Assembly (NCBI GenBank): GCA_027493885.1
Contig: JAOSJZ010000001.1
Location: 434,001-498,000, forward strand
DNA: 64,000 nt
Direction: 5' to 3'
Source of the DNA: Gaiella sp.
Lineage (GTDB): Bacteria; Actinomycetota; Thermoleophilia; Gaiellales; Gaiellaceae
How positions within the stretch are numbered: position 1 is the stretch's first letter; each line of letters starts with the position of its first letter. The notes under the pieces are model-generated. The model saw only the letters and a program-made list of their open reading frames with translations, was not told where the DNA came from and ran no database searches. Shown here one piece after another: positions 1 through 7,617 of this stretch. Both the position numbers and the translations under genes were made by a program.

Positions 1-319
1 GGATCTCCAGCTCGCCTTCGACGACGAGGAACACGTCCGAGTGGTCGTGGTGGACGTGCGGAGCGGCCCCCCGCTGGCCCGGGCCGTAGTCGAACTCGGT
101 CACCGCCAGGTGGTCGGTGTCCGCGAGCAGCGTCACCCGGCGGTCAGGGCGTGCCGTGATGGTCTCGCCGTCGATGCCGCCGGTGCGGACGACCACGACC
201 GCCGCAGGGTCGGCGCCTCCCGAGGGAGGGGGTGCCTGCTGGTCGAACGCGGCGCGCGCCCGCGCGAGCTCCTCCTCGGCGGCGACGAGCGTCTCTGCCG
301 GCTGGACGGTCGGTGGCAT
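1..319 (-). CDS. Cupin-domain protein, N-terminal part (cut by window edge)
   Basis: About 106 codons are visible, from an ATG at 319 down to the window edge, so the C-terminus is missing. The sequence contains the cupin metal-binding signature HVHHDHSD followed by VFLVVEGELEI (about residues 85-105), which is cupin motif 1. The first 40 residues are a charged, Ala/Glu/Arg-rich segment. Cupins of this kind bind a metal in a small beta-barrel and may be enzymes or sugar/antibiotic-binding proteins; the substrate cannot be told. The gene is divergent from dnaE2, with 14 bp between the start codons. A possible -10 (TACGCT on the minus strand, 328-333) sits 8 nt before the ATG. Family call firm, function open. 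Confidence 0.75.
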   Translation of the reverse strand, partial: MPPTVQPAETLVAAEEELARARAAFDQQAPPPSGGADPAAVVVVRTGGIDGETITARPDRRVTLLADTDHLAVTEFDYGPGQRGAAPHVHHDHSDVFLVVEGELEI

Positions 320-333
320 CGGAGTAGAGCGTA

Positions 334-3300
334 GTGGCGAGGTACGTCGAGCTCCACTGCCACTCGGCGTTCTCGTTCCTCGACGGCGCCTCGCACCCCG
401 AGGAGCTCGTCGCCCGGGCCGCCGAGCTCGGCTATCCGGCGCTCGCGCTCACCGACCACGACGGCGTCTACGGCTCGCTCGAGTTCGCGCACGCCGCCAA
501 GCACGCCGGCATCCGGCCGATCACCGGCGCGGAGGTGACCCTGGCCGGAGGCTTCCACGTCACCCTGCTCTGCGAGAGCGGGACGGGCTACGCAAATCTC
601 TGCCGGATCCTCACCGCCGCGCATGCGGGCACGCGCCGCCCCGGCAAGGAGGACCGGGAGCCGCTTTCCCCGGCCGTCCCGCTGGAGACCGTCGCCGCGC
701 TGAACGAGGGGCTCGTCTGCCTCTCCGGCTGCTCCCGCGACGGGCTTGCGCTCCGCGACCCCCGCGGCGCGTCCCGGCTCGCGGCGGCATTCGGCCGCGA
801 GCGGTTCTTCGTCGAGCTCCAGCGGCCCTACGAGCGGGGGGACGCGAGACGCCATGCGATGCTTCGCGACCTCGCCGAGCACCTGGGCGTCGAGACGGTC
901 GCAACGGGGAACATCCATGCCCACTCACCTCGGCGGGCGCTGCTCCAGGACGCGCTCGTCGCGATCCGCTGCCGTACCTCGCTCGACGGCTGCGAGCGGG
1001 AGCGGCGCGGCAACCGCGAGGCGGTGCTCCGCCCGCCGGGCGAGATGGTCGAGCGCTTCGCTGGCATCGACCGCGGCGCGGCCGAGCGCACCGTCGTCCT
1101 CGCCGAGCGGCTGACGTTCGACCTGACCGAGGAGCTCGGCTACCGCTACCCGGACTTCTCCGACCGCACCGACCCGGCGATCCGGCAGCTGTCGGCAACC
1201 TGCGAGGACGCGTTCACCGAGCGGTACGGCGCTTGCAACAGACTGTTGCAAGCGAAGGCCCGCGCCCGGTTGGAGCGAGAGCTGGCGCTGATCGGGAGGC
1301 TAGGGCTCGCGGGGTTCTTCCTCCTCCACCACGAGGTGCTCGAGCTCGCGCGCGAGTGCGCGCTCGAGGTGCGCGGCCGCGACTCACCGCGCATGTTCCT
1401 GCCGCCGGGGCGGGGGAGAGGGAGCTCGGTCGGCTCGATCGTCTGCTATCTGACCGGGCTCTCGCACGTCGACCCCGTCGAGAACGACCTCTCGCTCGGC
1501 CGCTTCCTGAACGAAGAGCTCGTGTCCGTCCCCGACATCGACCTCGACTTCCCGCGCGACATCCGCGAGAGGCTGATCGTGCGCGTCACCGAGCGCTACG
1601 GGCACGAGCACGCGGCGCTCGTCGCGAGCTTCGCGACGTATCGCTCGCGCGGCGCGATTCGCGACGTCGGCAAGGCCCTCGGGCTGCCGCACGCGGAGCT
1701 CGAGCGGCTCGCCCGCGTCACCGACGGCTGGCACGCCGAACGCGTCGCCGACGAGGTCGCGGCGCTTCCCGACGCCGGGCAGAAGCTCCTCTCGAAGCGC
1801 TGGCGCGCGTTCCAGTTCCTCACCGGCGAGATCGCGGGCCTGCCGCGGCACGTCTCCCAGCATCCGGGCGGGATGGTGATCTCGTCGCGGCCGCTCGTCG
1901 AGCTCGTTCCCGTCCAGCCGGCGGCGATGGCCGGCCGCCAGCTCTGCCAGTGGGACAAGGACTCGTGCGCCGACGCGGGCTTCCTCAAGATCGACCTGCT
2001 CGGGCTCGGGATGCTCTCCTGCGTCGAGGAGTGCGTCGAGAAGATCGCGCTGCTCCACGGTGCGCCGATCGACCTCTCGCGCATCCCACTCGACGACCCC
2101 GCCGTCTATGCCGAGATCCAGGCCGCCGACACCGTGGGCGTGTTCCAGATCGAGAGCCGCGCGCAGATGCAGAGCCTCCTCCGCACGTGCCCCGAGACGA
2201 TCGACGACCTCACGATCCAGGTCGCGCTCGTCCGGCCCGGGCCGATCCAGGGGAAGGCCGTGCACCCGTACATCGAGCACCGCCGCCGGCTCCGCGAGGA
2301 CCCGTCGTTCGTGTTCGGAGTCCCGGACGAGCGGCTGCGCGAGCCACTCGCCGCGACGCTCGGCGTCGTCGTCTTCCAGGACCAGGTGCTCGACGTCGCG
2401 ATCGCCCTCGCCGGCTACACGATCGGCGAGGCGGAGGGGCTCCGCCGTGCGATGAGCCGCAAGCGGAGCCACGAGGCGCTCGAGGCCCACCGGGCGCGCT
2501 TCGTCTCCGGAGCGATAGCGAACGGCGTCGCCGAGGACGTGGCAGAGAGCGTCTTCGAGACGCTCGTCGGCTTCTCGGGCTTCGGGTTCCCGAAGGCACA
2601 CGCGGCTGCGTTCGGCCTGCTCGCCTACCAGTCGGCCTGGCTGCGCCACCGCTACCCGGCCGAGTTCCTCTGTGGCCTCTTGAACGAGCAGCCGATGGGC
2701 TTCTACCCGCCCGCGAGCCTCGTCCGCGACGCGCAGCGGCGCGGGGTCGAGGTGCGCCCGCCCGACATCAACCTGAGCGGCGCCAGATGCGGGCTAGAGG
2801 CACTTTGTGGTGAATCACCACAAAGTGCCAGTCACGCCGTCCGCGTGGGGCTCGTGTACGTCTCCTCGATCGGGAGGGACGACGCCGAGGCACTCGAGGC
2901 CGAGCGTCGGGCGAACGGGCCCTACCGCGACGTCGGCGACCTCGCCCGCCGCGCGCCGGTCTCACGCGAGGCCCTCGACGCGCTCGTTCGCGGCGGCGCC
3001 TGCGACTGCTTCGGCCCACGGCGGCGCGACCTTCTCTGGGAGCTCGGCCTGACGACCCGGCCGCGCTCGGTCGAGGGCACCCGCGGCGAGGCGAAGCAAC
3101 TCACGCTGCCGCTCGACCCGACCGCGGAGACGCCCGACCTGCCCGACCTGACCCGCTGGGAGCGCATGCTGGCCGACTACCGCGAGACGGGTCTCTCGGT
3201 GGGAACGCACCCGCTCGCGCTCCTCCGTGCGCACCTCCCACCGGGGACGCTCTCGAGCCCGGACCTCCACGCGGCGCGGCACGGGTCGACCGTTGCCTTC

Positions 3301-3600
3301 GCAGGCATGGCCATTGCGCGGCAGCGGCCGGCGACCGCGAAGGGCATCGTCTTCATGCTGCTCGAGGACGAGTTCGGCCAGGTGAACCTGATCCTCCCGA
3401 AGGACGTCTACGAGCGCCATCGCGCGATCGTCCGCAGCGAGCCGATCGTTCTCGCCCGAGGCCGCTACGAGCGGATCGAGCGGAACCGGAACATCCTCGT
3501 CCGCGAGCTGGAGTCGCTCTCGGCGCTCGCCCGCCGCGTCGCCGCGACTCCTGACATCGTGGCCGCCCTTCCGCGCGCCCACCACTTCGGTCACCGCTGA
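334..3600 (+). CDS. dnaE2: Error-prone DNA polymerase III alpha subunit
   Basis: Translesion C-family polymerase acting in induced mutagenesis, normally with ImuA/ImuB, neither of which is in the window. The 1088-residue length matches DnaE2. An N-terminal PHP domain begins with VELHCHSAFSFLDGASHPEE and continues to about residue 220. The polymerase active site shows PDIDLDF (Asp401, Asp403) and a third acidic residue in KIDLLGLGML (Asp554). The C-terminal OB domain contains VNLILPKDVYERHR, typical of DnaE2. The GTG start at 334 is set by the divergent gene upstream. An in-frame perfect palindrome at 2801-2827 codes for about residues 823-831, where family members vary in length. No LexA box is visible upstream. 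Confidence 0.93.
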   Translation: MARYVELHCHSAFSFLDGASHPEELVARAAELGYPALALTDHDGVYGSLEFAHAAKHAGIRPITGAEVTLAGGFHVTLLCESGTGYANLCRILTAAHAGTRRPGKEDREPLSPAVPLETVAALNEGLVCLSGCSRDGLALRDPRGASRLAAAFGRERFFVELQRPYERGDARRHAMLRDLAEHLGVETVATGNIHAHSPRRALLQDALVAIRCRTSLDGCERERRGNREAVLRPPGEMVERFAGIDRGAAERTVVLAERLTFDLTEELGYRYPDFSDRTDPAIRQLSATCEDAFTERYGACNRLLQAKARARLERELALIGRLGLAGFFLLHHEVLELARECALEVRGRDSPRMFLPPGRGRGSSVGSIVCYLTGLSHVDPVENDLSLGRFLNEELVSVPDIDLDFPRDIRERLIVRVTERYGHEHAALVASFATYRSRGAIRDVGKALGLPHAELERLARVTDGWHAERVADEVAALPDAGQKLLSKRWRAFQFLTGEIAGLPRHVSQHPGGMVISSRPLVELVPVQPAAMAGRQLCQWDKDSCADAGFLKIDLLGLGMLSCVEECVEKIALLHGAPIDLSRIPLDDPAVYAEIQAADTVGVFQIESRAQMQSLLRTCPETIDDLTIQVALVRPGPIQGKAVHPYIEHRRRLREDPSFVFGVPDERLREPLAATLGVVVFQDQVLDVAIALAGYTIGEAEGLRRAMSRKRSHEALEAHRARFVSGAIANGVAEDVAESVFETLVGFSGFGFPKAHAAAFGLLAYQSAWLRHRYPAEFLCGLLNEQPMGFYPPASLVRDAQRRGVEVRPPDINLSGARCGLEALCGESPQSASHAVRVGLVYVSSIGRDDAEALEAERRANGPYRDVGDLARRAPVSREALDALVRGGACDCFGPRRRDLLWELGLTTRPRSVEGTRGEAKQLTLPLDPTAETPDLPDLTRWERMLADYRETGLSVGTHPLALLRAHLPPGTLSSPDLHAARHGSTVAFAGMAIARQRPATAKGIVFMLLEDEFGQVNLILPKDVYERHRAIVRSEPIVLARGRYERIERNRNILVRELESLSALARRVAATPDIVAALPRAHHFGHR
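2801..2827. repeat. Perfect 27-bp palindrome inside dnaE2
   Basis: The left arm CACTTTGTGGTGA and right arm TCACCACAAAGTG are exact 13-bp inverted copies around a single A. The element is much more AT-rich than its surroundings and is read in frame, giving about nine residues (ALCGESPQS) in a poorly conserved linker. It resembles in-frame palindromic elements described in Rickettsia, but the sequence is not related to any I can name. No second copy was seen in the window. Confidence 0.85.
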
Positions 3601-3626
3601 GGCTGCTCGCTGCGGCGACCACGGTT

Positions 3627-4435
3627 TCAGCGCTCGCCGCCAGCGCCGTCATGCAGGAGCAGCACCTCGACGTAGTCGGCGGCGTGGGCGAAGCCGAGCT
3701 TCTCGTAGGTGCGGATCGCAGCGCGGTTGTCGGCGCGGACGTTGAGGGAGACGACGTCGATCCCGTCGTCGAGCAGCATGCGGCAAAGGGTCGCGCACGC
3801 AGCCGTCGCCAGGCCCTCGCCTCGCCGCGACGGCCGCGTCGCGACGTTGCCCAGGCACGCGACACGCCAGGTGGGCGACCAGACATGCACTCCGGCGATG
3901 CACGCGAGCTCGCCGTCGCGCCGGATGCCGACGTAACGGCCTGTCTCGAGCATCCGTGGCTGAAACCAGGTACCCGGATACGCGCGCTCGTACAGCCGCT
4001 CGACCGCGCCGAGATCTGCGGGCGAGGGCGGGACGGCTTCGGCCGTCTCGTGGGCGGCGACAGCGCCCGGGTCGACGAGACCGAGCTTCAGGTGCGGCAC
4101 CGGCTCGCTCGCCGGGACGAGCCCCGGCGCGAGCGCTTCCACGAGGCCGGGCGAAAGATGCGCGTAGACGCGCTCGGGGAGCTCGCCGACGATCCATGCA
4201 GGAGGTCGGCCATCCCGCGCTCGGGCTCGTCTGCGAGGGCGAGCAGCACCGGCGGCTCGGGCTCCTCGTAGAGCAGCGCGACCTGCTCGACACGTCCGTC
4301 CGGTTGCCAGCCGTACCAGCGGGTTCGCGGCCAGAAGAAGTCGTCGAGGTCGCCGAGCTCGTACGCGTGTACCGCCGCCCGCCGGCGGAGGAAGCCCGCG
4401 AGGAGGCCCCGGTCGCAAAGCTCGACGACTGCCAC
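3627..4435 (-). CDS. GNAT-family N-acetyltransferase (one frameshift)
   Basis: Acetyl-CoA-dependent acetyltransferase of unknown acceptor. The N-terminal half (MAVVELCDRG to ERGMADLL) reads in one frame and the rest (PAWIVGELPE onward) in another. The break is at 4201-4202, where one G on the plus strand (C on the coding strand) appears to be missing. The C-terminal half has the acetyl-CoA loop RRGEGLAT and the usual NxxAxxxYxxxGF ending (NRAAIRTYEKLGF). The GTG start at 4435 abuts the stop of the upstream GH15 gene, so the two are probably co-transcribed. About 269 residues after correction. I treat the break as a sequence error because both halves are well conserved. Confidence 0.75.
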
Positions 4436-6271
4436 CTAGCCTCCCAGCTGGGCGCCTCCGGGCCGGGTCTCGTCGACCGTCCCCTTGCCTGCGCGCCGGC
4501 ACCAGCCCTCGTCGAGCGTGAGCGCGGTGTCGACGAGCGCGAGGTGCGTGAAGGCCTGCGGGAAGTTCCCGACGAGCCGCTCGGCGACGACGTCGTACTC
4601 CTCCGAGAGGAGACCGAGGTCGTTGCGCAGCCCGAGCAGGCGCTCGAAGAGGGCCTCCGCCTCGTCGAGGCGTCCCTGGAGCGCGTACACCTCCGCAAGC
4701 CAGAACGAGCACGGGAGGAACGTCCCCTCGCCCGGCGGCAGGCCATCGATCGCGGTGTTGCCCTCGTCGGCGCGGTAACGCTCGACGAATCCGTCCCTGA
4801 CGAGCTCGCGCTCGATCGCCGCCACCGTCCCGGCCACGCGCTCGTCGTCGGCGGGGAGGAAGCCGACGAGTGGGATCATGAGCAGGCTGGCATCGAGCCG
4901 GTCCGAGCCGTACGACTGCGTGAACGTCCCGATCTCCGCGGAGAACCCTTCGCGGCAGACCTCCTCGTGGATCTCGTCGCGGAACCGGCGCCAGCGGTCG
5001 ACGGGCCCCTCGAGGCCGTCATCTTCGAGCGTCCGCACCGCACGGTCGAAGGCAACCCAGGCCATCACCTTCGAATGCGTGAAGTGACGTCGCGGCCCGC
5101 GCACCTCCCAGATCCCCTCGTCGGGCTCACGCCAGCCGTCCTCGAGCCACTCGAGCAGCTTGCCCGTCAGCGCCCATGCCTCCTTCGACGGCTCGAGCCC
5201 CGCGAGGCGCGCGTGGTAGAGCGCGTCCAGGACCTCGCCGTAGACGTCCAGCTGCCGCTGGCGCGAGGCGGCGTTGCCGATCCGTACCGGCGCGGAGCCC
5301 TCGTAGCCGGGGAGCCAGCCGAGCTCGAGCTCCGTGAGCCGCCGTTCCCCCGCGATGCCGTACATGATCTGCACTTCGTCCGGGCGTCCCGCGATCGCAC
5401 GGAGCAGCCAGTCGCGCCACGCGCGCGCCTCGCCGTCGTAGCCGGCGCGAACGAGCGCGAGCAGCGTCAGGGTCGCGTCGCGGAGCCAGCAGTAGCGGTA
5501 GTCCCAGTTGCGGGCGCCGCCGAGCGCCTCCGGGAGCGAGGTGGTCGCGGCGGCGACGATGCCGCCGGTCGGGGCGTACGTGAGCGCTTTGAGCGTGACG
5601 AGCGACCGGACGAGCGGCTCTCGGAAGCGCCCGACGTGGACACAGTCCGTGACCCATTCCCGCCAGTAGCTCTCGGTGTCGGCGAGCGCCTGCTCTGCGT
5701 CCGTGCGTTCGGGTGGCTCCCGGTTGGACGGAAACCAGGTGAGCACGAACGGGACGCGGTCGCCGGGGGCGACGTCGAACTCGGCAACGGTATGGAAGTT
5801 GCGGCCGACGAGCTCGACCGGGGTCGCGAGGAAGAGCGCGTCAGGCCCGGCAACCGCGAGCAGCCCCTCCGGCCGTCGGCGGACCCACGGAACGATCGAG
5901 CCGTAGTCGAACCTGATGGTGAGGTCCATCCGCATCCGAACGGTGCCCTCGACGCCCTCGACGATGCGGACGACGTCTGGCGCCTGGCCTCGCGGCGGCA
6001 TGAAGTCGATCAGCCGGACGGTCCCGTCGTCGCACGAGAGCTCGGTCTCGAGGATCAGGGTGTCCCCGCGGTAGCGCCGGGTCGCCCGCGAGACCTCGCC
6101 TGCCGGAGCGAGCGACCAGAGGCCGTTCTCGGCGTCTCCGAGCAGTGCGGCGAAGCACGCGCCCGAGTCGAAGCGCGGGAAACAGAGCCAGTCGATGCAG
6201 CCGTGCCGGGAGACGAGCGCGGCCGTCTGCAGGTCGCCGATGAGGCCGTAGTCCTCGATCCGCGCCGCCAT
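4436..6271 (-). CDS. GH15 family glycoside hydrolase (glucoamylase/trehalase type)
   Basis: A 611-residue inverting alpha-glucosidase of the bacterial GH15 group, which includes actinobacterial trehalases and glucoamylases. The N-terminus IEDYGLIGDLQTAALVS followed by CIDWLCFPRFDSGACF is diagnostic. The (alpha/alpha)6 barrel carries the likely general acid in DEGIWEVRG (about residue 385) and the general base in GEGTFLPCSFW (about residue 515). There is no signal peptide, so it is cytoplasmic, which favours trehalose or glycogen breakdown. I chose the ATG at 6271 over a GTG nine bases upstream because homologues begin MAARIEDY and a TAGCGT -10 lies 7 nt before it. It heads a two-gene operon with the GNAT gene. 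Confidence 0.9.
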   Translation of the reverse strand: MAARIEDYGLIGDLQTAALVSRHGCIDWLCFPRFDSGACFAALLGDAENGLWSLAPAGEVSRATRRYRGDTLILETELSCDDGTVRLIDFMPPRGQAPDVVRIVEGVEGTVRMRMDLTIRFDYGSIVPWVRRRPEGLLAVAGPDALFLATPVELVGRNFHTVAEFDVAPGDRVPFVLTWFPSNREPPERTDAEQALADTESYWREWVTDCVHVGRFREPLVRSLVTLKALTYAPTGGIVAAATTSLPEALGGARNWDYRYCWLRDATLTLLALVRAGYDGEARAWRDWLLRAIAGRPDEVQIMYGIAGERRLTELELGWLPGYEGSAPVRIGNAASRQRQLDVYGEVLDALYHARLAGLEPSKEAWALTGKLLEWLEDGWREPDEGIWEVRGPRRHFTHSKVMAWVAFDRAVRTLEDDGLEGPVDRWRRFRDEIHEEVCREGFSAEIGTFTQSYGSDRLDASLLMIPLVGFLPADDERVAGTVAAIERELVRDGFVERYRADEGNTAIDGLPPGEGTFLPCSFWLAEVYALQGRLDEAEALFERLLGLRNDLGLLSEEYDVVAERLVGNFPQAFTHLALVDTALTLDEGWCRRAGKGTVDETRPGGAQLGG

Positions 6272-6278
6272 GACCGTC

Positions 6279-6284
6279 ACGCTA
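6279..6284 (-). promoter_or_regulatory. -10 box for leaderless GH15 gene
   Basis: TAGCGT on the minus strand, 7 nt before the ATG at 6271. At this distance transcription would begin at or next to the start codon. No clear -35 box. Confidence 0.5.
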
Positions 6285-6309
6285 GCGCGTGCCGGCTAAG
6301 ACTTCCCGC

Positions 6310-6750
6310 ATGCGCGCCCTGGTGCAGCGGGTTTCCCGGGCGGCCGTCCGCGTCGGCGGCGAGACGGTCGGCTCGTGCGGCCCGGGGCTCCTCGTCCTCG
6401 TCGGTGCCAGGCACGAGGACACGTCCGAAACGGCCACCCGGCTCGCGGCGAAGATCGCACGGCTGCGGATCTTCCCCGACGAGGCCGGCCGCTTCGACCG
6501 CTCGCTCCTCGACACGGGCGGCGAGGCGCTCGTCGTCAGCCAGTTCACGCTGCTCGCGAACACGTCGAAGGGCCATCGCCCGAGCTTCACGGACGCCGCC
6601 CCGCCCGAAGAGGCCGAGCTGCTCGTCGACGCGTTCTGCACCGCGCTCCGCGAGCTCGGCGTTCGGGTGGAGACCGGGGTCTTCGGGGCGAGGATGGCGG
6701 TCGAGCTCGTCAACGACGGGCCGGTCACGATCGTGCTGGATTCCCGATGA
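6310..6750 (+). CDS. dtd: D-aminoacyl-tRNA deacylase
   Basis: Hydrolyses D-amino acids (and glycine) mischarged on tRNA, a cytosolic proofreading step. The 146-residue length is standard. The family signatures SQFTLLA (about residues 77-83) and HRPSF follow one another as usual, and the Gly-Pro loop near the C-terminus is [14 protein letters not shown]. The ATG at 6310 begins [11 protein letters not shown], the conserved DTD start; TAAGAC lies 7 nt upstream, a near-match to the local -10 pattern. The stop overlaps the start of the next small gene (ATGA). Confidence 0.93.
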   Translation: MRALVQRVSRAAVRVGGETVGSCGPGLLVLVGARHEDTSETATRLAAKIARLRIFPDEAGRFDRSLLDTGGEALVVSQFTLLANTSKGHRPSFTDAAPPEEAELLVDAFCTALRELGVRVETGVFGARMAVELVNDGPVTIVLDSR

Positions 6751-6974
6751 GCATCCCGCGCGAGATCAGCGCTACCAGGGGCGCGGCGGTCGGCCTGGCC
6801 AGCATCGTGGGAGCCGCGTTCCTCGCATACGCGTGTCACGTGTCGGCCGCCGTCACGCTGGTTGCGCTCGGCTTGCATCTGTCCCAGCACAGCGACCGCG
6901 TTGTCCTCCTGTTCGCTGCTCCCATCGAGCTCTGCGCTCTCGCATCGGCGCTGATCGCGTCGACGGAGAGGTGA
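6747..6974 (+). CDS. Small membrane protein of unknown function
   Basis: A 75-residue protein starting at an ATG that overlaps the dtd stop codon, so it is likely translated with dtd. Two hydrophobic stretches, roughly residues 14-44 ([14 protein letters not shown] then [10 protein letters not shown]) and 52-72 ([20 protein letters not shown]), suggest a two-helix membrane protein. I recognise no family. Coding status rests on the coupled start and hydrophobic pattern only. Confidence 0.5.
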   Translation: MSIPREISATRGAAVGLASIVGAAFLAYACHVSAAVTLVALGLHLSQHSDRVVLLFAAPIELCALASALIASTER

Positions 6975-7014
6975 GCGGGCAGCGCCCGCCGCTCGCCCGC
7001 GCGCCGGCAACGTG

Positions 7015-7043
7015 CTGGTGTCCGACTTCAAGTCGGACACCAG
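7015..7043. repeat. Dispersed palindrome, copy 1 (GTGTCCGACT family)
   Basis: A perfect inverted repeat with 14-bp arms (CTGGTGTCCGACTT and AAGTCGGACACCAG) around one C. It lies in the 202-bp gap between the small membrane gene and rimP. The core GTGTCCGACT/AGTCGGACAC recurs at 29991, 30045 and (degenerate) 51738. Confidence 0.85.
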
Positions 7044-7110
7044 ACGCCCCGCGTCACCGCGCGCCCGCAGGCCCGAAAGCCGCGCCGGCGGTGCTATCCT
7101 CCGGTCACCA

Positions 7111-7160
7111 CATTTCACCGGCTTGGCGAAATGGGCGCGGGGATGCGCCCATTCGTTTTG
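7111..7160 (+). promoter_or_regulatory. rimP operon leader with mutually exclusive hairpins (possible attenuator)
   Basis: Two stems compete. CATTTC (7111-7116) can pair with GAAATG (7128-7133). AATGGGCGC (7130-7138) can instead pair with GCGCCCATT (7145-7153) around a 6-nt loop, giving a 9-bp GC-rich stem followed by CGTTTTG, like an intrinsic terminator. The stems share 7130-7133, so they cannot form together. TATCCT at 7095-7100 may be the -10. The layout suggests transcriptional attenuation of the rimP-nusA-infB operon; not tested. Confidence 0.5.
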
Positions 7161-7176
7161 TGAGGACACGATTGCG

Positions 7177-7617
7177 ATGGCAACGGGCACGTACGACAGG
7201 GAGCGCGAGCTGACGGAGGCGATCACGCCGGCCGTCGAGTCGCGGCTGCCCGGAGTCGAGGTGCTCGCGGTCGAGCTCCTCTCGCCGGCGCGCTTCTGCG
7301 TGTACGTCGACCACCCCGACGGCGTCGACTTCACGCTCTGCGAGCGCGTCACGCGCCTGCTCGACGACTACCGCTCCGACTGGACGATCGACGTGTCGTC
7401 CCCGGGGCCCGACCGCCCCGTTCGCCGGCCGGAGCACTTCCGGCGCGCGATCGGCGGCACCGTGAAGCTGAAGACGGCCGACGCCAAGCGCCTGCGAGGG
7501 ATGCTCGTCGCTGCCGACGACCGCGCTGTGACCGTCTCGGTCGACGGCACTCCGCACGAGATCCCGGTCGACGAGATCGTCCGGGGCAACCTGATCGACG
7601 AGGACGGTGCGCAATGA
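7177..7617 (+). CDS. rimP: Ribosome maturation factor
   Basis: 146-residue RimP, needed for late 30S subunit assembly. It has the two-domain RimP pattern: an N-terminal alpha/beta domain with the conserved segment TIDVSSPGPDRPV, and a C-terminal Sm-like barrel (GTVKLKTADAKRLRGMLV onward). It is first in the rimP-nusA-infB cluster and its stop overlaps the nusA ATG. The ATG at 7177 begins MATGTYDRE; upstream is a leader of about 80 nt with an attenuator-like structure, in contrast to the many leaderless genes nearby. Confidence 0.9.
   Translation: MATGTYDRERELTEAITPAVESRLPGVEVLAVELLSPARFCVYVDHPDGVDFTLCERVTRLLDDYRSDWTIDVSSPGPDRPVRRPEHFRRAIGGTVKLKTADAKRLRGMLVAADDRAVTVSVDGTPHEIPVDEIVRGNLIDEDGAQ

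Noticed and set aside
117..2813. Long reading frames overlapping dnaE2 and many other genes on either strand
   Set aside because: Arg/Pro/Ala-rich low-complexity products with no motifs; they are the expected open shadow frames of very GC-rich coding DNA.
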